A stretch of 25,707 nucleotides of DNA. Source: Paramecium octaurelia (lineage: Eukaryota > Ciliophora > Oligohymenophorea > Peniculida > Parameciidae). The DNA is taken from assembly GCA_905182995.1 (NCBI GenBank), contig CAJJDP010000119.1, positions 19,983-45,689 of the forward strand. Reading direction: 5' to 3'. A program made the position numbers and the translations under genes. Position 1 is the first letter of the stretch. The number at the start of each line of letters is the position of its first letter. Under the pieces are notes generated by a model. It did not search any database. It worked only from the letters and a program-made list of their open reading frames with translations, and had not been told where the DNA came from. This document shows positions 13,618-23,600 of this stretch, one piece after another.

Positions 13618-13975
13618 NNNNNNNNNNNNNNNNNNNNNNNNNNNNNNNNNNNNNNNNNNNNNNNNNNNNNNNNNNNNNNNNNNNNNNNNNNNNNNNNNNN
13701 NNNNNNNNNNNNNNNNNNNNNNNNNNNNNNNNNNNNNNNNNNNNNNNNNNNNNNNNNNNNNNNNNNNNNNNNNNNNNNNNNNNNNNNNNNNNNNNNNNNN
13801 NNNNNNNNNNNNNNNNNNNNNNNNNNNNNNNNNNNNNNNNNNNNNNNNNNNNNNNNNNNNNNNNNNNNNNNNNNNNNNNNNNNNNNNNNNNNNNNNNNNN
13901 NNNNNNNNNNNNNNNNNNNNNNNNNNNNNNNNNNNNNNNNNNNNNNNNNNNNNNNNNNNNNNNNNNNNNNNNNNN
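13618..13975. other. assembly gap (358 N)
   Basis: A run of 358 undetermined bases. Near-identical sequence on the two sides means it is either an unresolved tandem repeat or a badly placed contig overlap. Confidence 0.98.
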
Positions 13976-14897
13976 CTACTATCTTGTTTGATGGGTAAGT
14001 AGGACAGATCATACGGAATGAAGGAACTTCTGAAGATTAAAATGAAGGAGATTGGAGTTGAAACAGAAGTCATAGAAAGTGGCTAAATGCTCTCTCATGG
14101 GTACCACACTGATATTTACGCCGAAGATTTGGATAATTAAGGTACTCATTCAGAATTCAAAAGGAAGGATTTGTTAAGACCATACCTGAGTTCATCAATG
14201 CCAAGCTGGTAATACATAGATGGGACCAGTTCCCTAATAGGAACTCTAAGATCATAGGAACATTAGGCGAGAAGAAAACCTTTCATCTCATACAGGATGA
14301 TATGGAAATGTTACATCATGTCCTATTACATGGAAGTTAAATTCAATTATTGGAGACCTATTACTTAGATAGAAACTAATAAAGAATTCAATTGATCAAC
14401 AAGGATTAGTCATAGTTTATAAGCATGGCTCGTGGTAGAAATAAACTAATGAACACATCTACTAAGAAGAGACGTGATAATTCAGTGGAGAGCTAAAGGG
14501 TTAAGCAAATATTTCAGGTTTTAGAGGAAAGTAAATTCAAAGAACAGTTGTAGATTTTAGCCAAATATATTGGAGGAGGAATGTCAGACTAGGATTCAGT
14601 AAGAAGCCAATTTATGGTGAAGAAATTAAGGATAGATCAGCAAGTATTCTCCTCAATATGGCGGAGCAAAGCGGAACTCAAAAAGGAGCTAGATTAAATG
14701 AAGAGAATAGAGCTCGTCTTGTCTTAATTAATACTAGCAAGAAGGACGCATTTTTCCTACAAGTTTAGATATTTCCAGAAGGGCTATAGAAATTTGTTGA
14801 ATTGTAAGGACTTAATAATTATTTGAAACTATTCCTAAAGCTAACACATGATTACCTCAAGCTGTCTTTAGTGAGAGATGACTTTAATTATATGATT
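13976..14897 (+). repeat. direct repeat flanking the 358-N gap, copy 2
   Basis: Copy of 12703-13617. It starts exactly at the end of the N run and continues into unique sequence after 14897. It has an 8-base net excess over copy 1 at 14667-14699. Confidence 0.9.
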
Positions 14898-15296
14898 TAA
14901 AAATTACTTATATGACTTAAATCAAAAGACAAATGATCAAAAAGGTGAAATTATTGAACTTGAAAACTGTGATACGAGATACGAACTCTATCTAAGAATT
15001 AGTTAAAGATCAAGAAGGAATATTGGACAAATGCCTATGACACCTTGGACATAGTAATATATAGGTCTTGTTAAAAAAATCTAGTGAAGCTGGTTCTAAT
15101 AAGATCGTTGATGGAGGAACAATTGTCTGTGCTATTTTTCAAAGTACTTAGTGACATCGTGATAGATTTGAAACAAGTAATATGGTACATCAACTAGATC
15201 CTGAAATATGAAGGGATGGCAAGACTATCCTTTGACAAAGTGATGATCTGCCCTTTATTTTATCAATTCTTCCAGTACAACAAGTATGAACCTTGA
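13976..15296 (+). pseudogene. broken gene of unknown function, copy 2 with its downstream part
   Basis: This is the same protein as copy 1, with the Met corresponding to 13153 at 14425. The frame is open 14113-14826, but the 8-base excess means the downstream homologous sequence lies in another frame. The coding signal then continues past the repeat. A segment with residues such as GEIIELENCDTRYELYLRIS lies near 14945-15005. After one more frame change it runs on to TGA at 15294-15296, through a helical stretch including SLMEEQLSVLFFKVL. Several frame changes in about 1.3 kb, each bordered by convincing protein sequence, point to a decayed gene rather than splicing. The last part faintly recalls the helix pattern of a RhoGAP domain, but the key residues are not visible, so I make no family call. 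Confidence 0.5.
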
Positions 15297-15465
15297 CGTA
15301 CCAAGAGGGTGTTCATTATGACACATAATTGCACATCAACCATTATTATTATTAAGTTACAGATTTATATTCTTGGATCATTTATGTTGACCACAACATG
15401 AAATGTCTGAAGTATTTAAAGGATATTCAACAATCTCAGATAGAGAAAAACAAAGGAAAGGAATG

Positions 15466-15770
15466 AAATTTTGGGAAGATATTGATTATATCTATTTGCA
15501 AGCTATCAAAATTGCTGATGAAAATAGAGGGTTGATTTCAGGTCATACAAATGAATTTTCCAATGTTTGATCGACCCATAATTAGAAATCATTACTGCGT
15601 CTAGAAAAATGAACAAAAAGTTGTTAGTAGTGAATGAATTACTCCATACGTCCCCTAATAGTAAAATAGTAAGAAGATTTCTGGGGAAAGATTTAAGAAG
15701 ATTGACATAGACTTGTAAGATTGATTTAAATAATTTGATGAATCATAATTGGAGGAGGAAACAAATATGA
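15466..15770 (+). pseudogene. further coding debris of the broken gene
   Basis: Two overlapping plus-strand pieces look like real protein. One is at 15466-15570 (begins KFWEDIDYIYLQAIKIADEN). The other, in another frame, is at 15564-15770 (contains NELLHTSPNSKIVRRFLG). They are collinear with the broken gene ending near 15296 and are probably its remains after further frame breaks, but continuity is inferred. No family was recognised. Confidence 0.35.
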
Positions 15771-16679
15771 GGGAGAGACGAGAATTTTTAATATATGGAA
15801 GCGAATGCTTTTAAAGATAAAAGTTATTGGTTTGCTGGAAAAATGATGTAACAAATAGGAAGACACTGTGATGAGAGAACATCGAAAAAAATGAAGAAGA
15901 TCAACATTGTGAATCTTTATTAAGTAGATTGAGGAATTGAGAATGTATGACTGATATACTAAGATGGATGAGAGAATTATGAGTAAAGTGAGTTCATTCA
16001 AATTTGAGTGATCCCTGATTATTATAAGTTTCTAATTTGAGAGTAAGGTGTGAACCATGGGAAAAAGATGATTTGTGATAATATTAAAAATCATCTTTTT
16101 TTGAGAAGGAAAATTGAGGGATAAGGATGGTGAGATGGAGAATTTAAGATGGAATAGAAGGAGATTGGGGTTGAGATCAAAAATGATTTAAATGAGCGTA
16201 CTGAAAGGTACAATAAAGTTATGTAGTCATCATTATAATTATATCTTTTATTAATCTGTAATATCAAATTTTAGTGAATGAAGAAAGAATACATTTCTTC
16301 TAGTGGATATCCTTAAAATGATTGTAGATGGGAGTATGCAGTTTATCAAAAAGAGTGAAAGGTTTTGGCTAAGAGATAGAATGCTTATTCGAAAAATTTC
16401 ATTTTCGAATTATAATATTGTGTAATCTAGCCATGAATCAGTTTATGTTAAAAATCAAAATAAAAGATATTGGAGAAATCGCTGAGTTAAGAAATCAATT
16501 AAAGCCTTATTTATTTTTTCAGTTTGAGTTATATTTCATCTTTCAATATGAATCTATATTGAGCATTGCCCTATTATGAGCAGCAAGAAGTCACTCAAGG
16601 CATGTTATCTCTTATTAAGACACGAATGGAAAGAAGTAACAAAAATGACATAACCCTAAAGTGATTATTTATATTATAT
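15771..16679. other. no supportable gene
   Basis: G-rich on the plus strand relative to the rest of the window. Short protein-like fragments occur, but no frame stays convincing for long. A stretch at about 16130-16180 vaguely resembles 12750-12790, suggesting more debris of the same family. Confidence 0.35.
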
Positions 16680-17199
16680 GGGAAAAAGAAAATCCTAAGA
16701 ATGAAAATGAGAGAATGACAATGGGAGTTCCATTTATAATAAGTTCAAAAATATGAATGATAAAGAAGGAAGGAGAGAGAAGAACTTTTTGGAAGGTCAG
16801 AATTCAAAAGGAAAGTTTGTAAAAACACTCATGGGGCGGGTTGGCTAATAGGACATTGGTGGTTGAAATTAATACTCTCAATAAAATGCGATAACACTTC
16901 AGGTGTGGAAATTTCTTGAAATTCTATTTAAAAATTACATGAAGCAGGGAAATATGGTTCAATGGGTCATTTTAGAATTATTAGGGAATGCGGATTTTGA
17001 AATGACAACAGACCAAGATGTGATTATAGAAGTTGAATCAATAGATTTTTGATCAGACATGGATGCCATCTACATAGCCCCAGACATAATGGTCTGCCAC
17101 GAGAAGTAAGGAGCAGCGAAGTTAATTATCATAAGAGTAGTATCATATTCAAAACAATATGATTAATATTTAAGAGATTCAATATAGGTCATGAGGTGA
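16680..17199 (+). pseudogene. diverged third relative of the broken gene
   Basis: An exact 18-base match (gtcagaattcaaaaggaa) links 16796-16813 with 12877-12894. The preceding 100 bases are also alignable at similar spacing (gaaaatcctaagaatgaaaatg here, gaaattctgaagattaaaatg there). A frame open from 16867 to 17199 has a single TGA at 17050-17052 and good protein character. Just after that TGA it reads SDMDAIYIAPDIMV. This weakly resembles the catalytic Ser-Asp-x-Asp of poly(A)-polymerase-type nucleotidyltransferases, where a Gly precedes the Ser; GGA to TGA would be a single change. The resemblance is not enough for a family call. Confidence 0.35.
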
Positions 17200-17775
17200 A
17201 CCAGTGATGGAAGAAGATAATAGAAATCTTAAACGTATTTACTGGATAGGTAGCTTTATGTATAATATCAATTTATAATTATAAATAATAGCCAAATTTG
17301 CGCTGTACATATTTCAAAACTTATACCCTTAAAGTGTGAATAATTGAACTAAATACGCTTATTCATAGTGATTAATGATTCAACTATACGAATGAATCAA
17401 AATAAAATAAAAATTAATCAAATTAGGTTAATAACTAATTATAGTTAAACAACTTTATAAGCATTAATTGAAAAAAATTAAAAAATAACACATTATGTTT
17501 TTGTAGAATATTCAAATTACTCATTTAATTATCTACAGAATATCATTAAAAACCAACAATAGAGAAGCTAAAAATTCTGAATTATTTGTATTCATAAAAG
17601 TGGAAATTAGTACGGAAGATAATAATTAATTAGGAAATATAGAAGAATGTAAATTTATTCCTAGCTTTCCTTAAACATGAATCAGATTGCAACTATGAAA
17701 GAAAGAATTTGAAATTTCAACTCAGAATTATCATAAACATGATGATGAAATTTCTATCAAGTAAATGAGAAATGA
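17200..17775. other. AT-rich, no supportable gene
   Basis: Mostly A/T-rich sequence. A frame at about 17537-17770 gives a plausible peptide (with LKHESDCNYERKN) and may belong to the broken gene that follows, but it is too short to call alone. Confidence 0.35.
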
Positions 17776-18936
17776 AAGGAACAAAAAAAAATTGGATTCA
17801 TAACTTATTTGCAGATGAAATTATATAAAATCTAAGAAATTTATGAATGTCCATATAGAAAGACAATACAGAAAACTAATAGTCAAAGGAATATTTATGA
17901 ATCCATCTATAAATCCTTCTATGAGTCATATTCATCATATAGGTATTAAAAGATTGCCAAATGCAATTTCTCGAAAGGTTTAGATATTTATGGAGAACCT
18001 GTAAGATGTGTTATTAGTGATAGAAATCAGAATGTTAATAGACTTTACACCTTAAATAATATCTAACTATGGAACTCTTATGCTAAACTTGATGACCTTT
18101 TTCATTAGAATTGAGGGAGATAAGCTATAAAAATATTGAATAGGATTAGGAAGAACTAGGTAGGGTAAAAATTACATTAAAATGAAAAAAAAAATACAAT
18201 AAGGAGGACTCTAAGTAATAACTGATAAGTCTTTCTATCAAATATGAATGAGTCCATAATATAAAATTTGATGATATTATAAGATGCACTTAAAGCGGAA
18301 GTCTTCAAAACATCACCTTGCTTAATAAAAAATATATTTTGAAAATCTGGAGTCAATCGAATATATAATGTTGAAGAAGACAATGGACACTTGTAAGATC
18401 CTCTAACAAAATTTTAATATCTGAAAATTATTTAAGGGATGAGGTATTTGGAATCAACCTTGATGGACTGAGATCATTAGGTCAAAGATGTAGTTTAAAT
18501 TGAAAATTCAAAATATGACCTGCAAAACATACGTTGGTTTAACTCTGATCCTTTAACTCAATGGATTTAAATATTCTACAGATCTTTCAAACAGTCTTTC
18601 CATCTCAACTGAATGAAATTTTCATTCTGCTTTTATAATAGAATTCATCTAAAAAAACTATCTTAATTTTGTCGAATCTTTAACTTTTGATGATACAATA
18701 TTGCTTACTTTTGCGGATTGTAATTAGGTGGATTAGCTTAATATTTAGATCAAGAAAAAATGAATAATGGCGTAAATTATTCCGAAACTTATGGATATTT
18801 CACAAAAAAATTTATTCAAAGAAGAGATGATGATGATTATCAGCACCAGTAAAAATAGTGTAATAGAATTCAAACTTTTATCAAATAGTTTGACTTACCA
18901 ACAAGCATTATACCAGAATAGATTTAGATATTATGA
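17776..18936 (+). pseudogene. frame-broken coding remnant, unknown family
   Basis: A series of plus-strand pieces follows in order, each protein-like and each in a different frame from the next. They are 17776-18114 (contains GLDIYGEPVRCVISDRNQ), about 18240-18430 (contains SGVNRIYNVEEDNGHL), about 18440-18501 (contains DEVFGINLDGLRSLGQ), 18517-18612 (contains IRWFNSDPLTQWIQIF), 18619-18690 and 18694-18936 (contains LGGLAQYLDQEKMNNGV). The joins do not fall at obvious short GT-AG introns. This is probably one decayed gene. If the DNA is micronuclear, unexcised internal eliminated sequences could also explain some breaks. The frame of the last piece stays open after TGA 18934-18936 as far as 19521, with a hydrophobic, less convincing translation. 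No domain was recognised. Confidence 0.45.
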
Positions 18937-19448
18937 TATGTAATTTAATTATAATATATTCGACCTCTGCAATGGCAGTTCTCTTCGTAAGACTTATAGA
19001 TCAAATTATTCTACAAGAAGTCTTTCAAATATGGATTTTACGATCCAAAAAGAATCTCGAAGCCTTCTTGCCTCTAGTTTACCTTTTTGTAATTTATTTC
19101 TCAAACTTGTCAATTCATAGGTGCATTCATTAACTAAGTGTACAAGGTTTGCCATATTCAAATAAGTCACAATTTATATTTTAAGTTTCTTAATCTCATC
19201 CTGACATTTCTATATTATACCTAAAACTTTATTCTTATTAAATTAATTCTAAGTTGGGAAGTTCATAAATAAATTCAGAAAATATCTTTAGGGAATTTCT
19301 TAATTGTTGCCATCTTTCTAAATTTAATCCAATATTTAGGAAAAAAATTAGATTTCTCTCTAGTATCTATAGTCATCTTTGCTCTCTCTTCTTTATAATT
19401 CTAACTTATAGCCTAATTGCCCTTTCTCCATTTGCTTGTATAGTCTAC

Positions 19449-19572
19449 TTGTCACAGTTTGACTCTTCAGTTCACCTCACTTTTTAGGCTTCTCTCATTG
19501 AATCCAATTATCCATTCTTGAGGCTAACAATGCATGCAAATATTGTTATTCTACCTCATCGATGAAAATATT
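19449..19572 (+). repeat. diverged dispersed repeat, copy 2
   Basis: Partner of 196-290 (shared acagtttgact, then ttgagg-taac and attgttattc in order). It lies about 170 bases upstream of a reverse-transcriptase fragment, so it could be part of the same decayed retroelement. Confidence 0.35.
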
Positions 19573-19742
19573 ACTAGTTATTTAAGATCTTATTTTAACA
19601 AGTAATAGCCAAGACTTGGATTTGAATTAGAAAAATTCCAGTTTGGTAATATACATTCCTGCCCTAATTTTACAATCGCTTATAATCTAATTTCATAATA
19701 GTTCGTATTTTACGGTACTTTGTACCTATTGCACCTGTCTTT

Positions 19743-19931
19743 TTGCCAAAATTTCACATCCATTCCCTTAAGCTTGTTATACGAAGAATCAACAATGGAA
19801 CCCTCTACATTTATTGGAGACCTATATTTAAGATATTAGCCTCAACTCTTGAAAAAATAATTACACCCTCCAATATTCCTATACCCTGTAGATATATTTT
19901 ATTACTATCAAGGATTATCTACTCTTATTGA
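19743..19931 (+). pseudogene. reverse-transcriptase fragment, N-terminal motifs (LINE-like)
   Basis: At 19796-19822 one frame reads WNPLHLLET. Directly after, at 19827-19862 in another frame, it reads FKILASTLEKII. Together they match the early non-LTR reverse-transcriptase signature W-R-P-[IL]-S-L-L-N-T-x-x-K-I-L. The frame break between the halves, and the lack of the catalytic motifs nearby, make this a fossil. The match is short and judged by eye, so a chance resemblance is possible. Confidence 0.35.
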
Positions 19932-21373
19932 TATTTACTCCTTGTAGAGTCCAAATTTATTCTAGACATTTTTTGCTTCAAATAAGTCATGCTTACTGAT
20001 AACAGAAGATATTAATTCTTCTTATGAGATAAAGCTTGCAGCTATTTTCATAACTAGGTCATTGTATGAGGTTATCTTGCCCCTTAGCAGAAGATTCCCG
20101 ATACAATTAGAACACACAATCAATATTTATAAAGAATTCTTTTCGTACTATGCATTCAAACTCTAAAGTATTTAGTTTGTATTCTTTGAGGAACTCATTA
20201 TCCACAAGGAAATGTTGACTAAGATAGATATTCAAAGCATCTTCTAAGTTAAAATTATGATCTATTCAAAAATATTCTCAAATGTATAGGTGTGAAAAGA
20301 TGGTTTTTTGGTTAAGAAGTTCACAATTACAAGATAAAAATATAAGAAATTCGAAAATTTTACCTCTTACTTCATTAATTTTATTTGTTTAATGTTATTA
20401 CTTACTTTGATGTATTGTAATTAAGAGATTTAAAATACAATAAAAGTTTGGAAAAATTGTTGTTTGTTGACAATGTTCTAAAATGTGATAAATATTTCTA
20501 ATAGGAAGGAGCTGTTTACAAAAATTAAAATGAAAAAGGTTCATTCATTATGCAGCATCTATCTTTCAAAAATATCAAATTTCAAATTATATTAACATGT
20601 TATATTTATATCCTTGTCACCATTTAGCTTAATAATGTGATTCAGTATTCGATTCTGATTTCTCTATTCTTTTATCAATATGAATGAACTATATAAATCT
20701 AACAATAATTTGAACGTATATTGTATTCAGAAAAGCCATTCAAAAGTTTCCTATTTAAAATAAGAAATTATTTCAAGTTTAATTTCTTTATAATACAAGG
20801 AGCTTTAGTAGGAAAAATTGTGTTTAGCAAAATTCTTGAAAAAAATTAAATTGACAAAGGACCTGATGGTGAAATTCATTTAAACGACTCTTATAAAATC
20901 TAAGTTCTATTCGTGTGGTCATTTGATATATCAAAAATAAAGTCTTAATACTTCAATTAAAGATCATTATAGAGTATTATCTCAAACTATAATTGAGAAA
21001 TTTTACATTATTCATATTATACCTTATTGAGTCAATGGTTCACCTTTAAAATACCTTCCTAGTTGCACAAGCTTTTATACAGACAGTTTTTAAATTAAAA
21101 AAAAATATCTCACTATTATTACAAAGATCAAAAGCTAATCTCAACAATCCAAATTTCGAGCAATAAAAGTAAACTCAGCAAATAAATAACTTGGAATACA
21201 CCAAGTTAAGCAAGACCAAATAATTTACATTGAAATTTAATATGTTCATCACAAACACTCTAATTGAATTTTGTTAAATTATAAGATTTAGTATGTGTAG
21301 AACAATTTAATATTAAAAAAGTAAAATAACTTATATTTGAAGTTGTAAGTGATGCTGAGAAACATTGATTTGA
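19932..21373. other. AT-rich, no supportable gene
   Basis: No protein-like frame of useful length and no recognisable motif. If the two reverse-transcriptase fragments came from one element, this stretch would fall between them, but it is far longer than the normal motif spacing and shows no RT character. Confidence 0.4.
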
Positions 21374-21490
21374 GTCCAAGCCTGTTACTCTGGGGGTAAG
21401 AAAATAATTGCCGAGAGGATAGAAGAGATTTTGAAGAAACACACTGAAGAAGTGATGACAAATGGGATAATTTCATTTTTATGGAGGTGA
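21374..21490 (+). pseudogene. short isolated coding-like island
   Basis: A 38-codon frame with unusually good composition (contains GGKKIIAERIEEILKKH) in a patch of higher GC, bounded by TGA on both sides. It looks like one exon-sized piece of a helical protein. Flanking frames do not extend it convincingly. No family was recognised. Confidence 0.25.
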
Positions 21491-23258
21491 GGGTAAACAT
21501 TTAAATCAGGTGATTTCTTAGAGAAGCTTAGAAGCTTGGAATCTATAGATTTTAAAATTATGAAAAAAAAACAGTTTGCAGTATAAAATACAAAGAGTTT
21601 ATTGAAGTAAATAATGCTGATTTATGCACTGAAGGATTAAAATATTACATTCTATATATTACAGTGAAATTATCATCTCAATTCCATAATTTTGAGACAC
21701 TGAATTAAAGATGACTATTTAATCCACAATAGGGGATACTGAATAAGTTTGAAATATTATCATGTTAAATAAGCGGAAATAATTGAAATTTTGCCTAATT
21801 TTATATTGTTGTAAAGAAACTCTTTGGACTTCGGAAATAAAGGTTTAGAAATTTATATGGAGAATCCAAGGAGTTATTTTGTTTCCCTCATCACTCTAAT
21901 TATTATTTTGAGTTTAAATAAGGCTGTTGTTGTCTAAACCTAAATACTTAGAAATAAATTGTTATATTTCTTGATCACAAAATATGTAAATTTAATAAAT
22001 TTTTAAAACATTTAGGTTATCAAAAAATGAGAATTTAACAAACTATAATAACAATGTTCGTTATCTTCCTTTGAACTATTGGAATACTTAGTATATTTCT
22101 ATGAAGATCCTACAGTTCAAATCCTATGAAGAAATTAAAAGCATATCAATTAAATTATCAATAAATATATATAATTTTGATATAGTTATGAAAGTAAAGA
22201 CTTCTAGAAAATAAACTATTAAATATATATTTTAATTCAATTCTTAATTACATCAGAGAAACTATCAAAAGTAACTTTATAGAAGCAATCATTCAAATCT
22301 AATATGTTGTTGATTATTTTAGATAATTAAAAGAGTATATGTAATCTTTTTAAGAGATTTCATCTATTATTTAAGTTATTAGAATAAATATGAAATCATC
22401 ATTTTAATTCTTATAATCTTCGATTCTAAACTTGTTGATTATATCTTAATTATATTTTTTCCTTTAAGCTCTTTCTTGAGTAGTTTATCAGCTATCAAGA
22501 TAGAAATTAGTTTCTAATTATTAGTCCGAAATTTACACTTTTATTAGGGTATTTAGTTTAATCTCAAAAATGAAATTATAATTAAATTACTATTCTTTAC
22601 TTGATATTAATCTTCAGTTTATTATCTTTAATGATTAATATGCAATACTAGCTATAATATTGATTTCATATTGCTTGATTTAATTTTGTGTAATGTTGTG
22701 AGTAAAGAATTGTTATGCATTTCTTAAATAAAATCTTTTGTTCTACGATTATTTTTGTGATTAACCAAAATCTATCAGAGTTCTAATTGGCTGGTTCTCA
22801 TATTAGTTGTATCTCCTTCAACCCTTGACATTTCTATGACAACATAATAATTAGAATATCTGTTCTTCAAGTAAGAAGGGTCAAAAATGAATGCACAATA
22901 TCTCAAAAGGATAAGAATAAATAAAAAAGCTGTATCTTTTCAATTAACTATATCTTATTGACGACCTGTAAAAAATTGAGGTTACACTTGATTACGACTA
23001 AATTTGTCAACCACTCTATGAAACTCGTGCATTTGAATAAAATGCATCCCAAATTCCCTGTTTAAGAATAATTTCTCCTTATCATGGTATATTAAACTCC
23101 CTAGGCCATATTGATTAAGCAGGAAATAGCTTAAAGGAAATTGCATTGTCTTGCTGAATATTTTATGCATACAACATGATTAACGAGGCTTAATCTTTAA
23201 GCACCTGAATATCAGGGTCATTTCACAAGAAATTAATTTTAAGCATTGAAATGGATCT
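21491..23258. other. AT-rich, no supportable gene
   Basis: No frame stands out on either strand. The last 250 bases may contain upstream parts of the reverse-transcriptase fossil that begins near 23259, but I could not identify the FxDxxxAF motif expected there. Confidence 0.4.
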
Positions 23259-23600
23259 ATGTTTAAATGCATATCTATGATGGAAAGAAGTGATGTAAGG
23301 GTTTTCTTCAGATATGAAGTTCATCAAGGTTCCTTGCTCCCACCTTCTTTTTGATATATATATTTTAACCAGTTTCTGGAAAAAATTCATATTTTAAGAA
23401 ACATTTAATGATTAGAACTATAAATGCTGATGCTGACCATGTTTTATTATCAGCTTACGGGAATGTCAAGCAAAAGATCACTAAGATTTTCATTGACATA
23501 GTGAAGGACTTTAACTTCAAAGTGGCATTGAGAAAAAGATTTGGACATGATGAATAAGGAATGAGTTATGCATTTGTTTTAAGAGGTTTAAGCCAAAATT
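23259..23600 (+). pseudogene. reverse-transcriptase fragment, central motifs (LINE-like)
   Basis: From ATG 23259 a frame runs through FFRYEVHQGSLLPPSF to a TGA at 23352-23354. One T fewer in the preceding T run gives DIYIL directly afterwards. This is the conserved non-LTR RT block G-V-x-Q-G-x-x-L-S-P-x-L-F-x-I-Y-I. About 60 bases on, at 23426-23455, the sequence reads ADADHVLLSA, a damaged form of the YADD catalytic box (YADDxxLLS). It is followed by KIFIDIVKDFNFKVALRK, which fits the helix and Lys motif after YADD. Order and spacing are right. The frame breaks and the altered catalytic box show that it is dead. Probably a fossil LINE. Confidence 0.55.

Noticed and set aside
15049..15130. 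HLGHSNIQVLLKKS, resembling the gag-pre-integrase motif of copia retrotransposons, with TGA where Trp is expected
   Set aside because: A different frame over the same bases gives a longer, smoother protein sequence that continues through to 15294, so the HLGH reading is most likely a shadow.
22982..23170. 62-codon minus-strand open frame
   Set aside because: It has no recognisable motif, lies next to the plus-strand RT fossil and is short enough to be chance.
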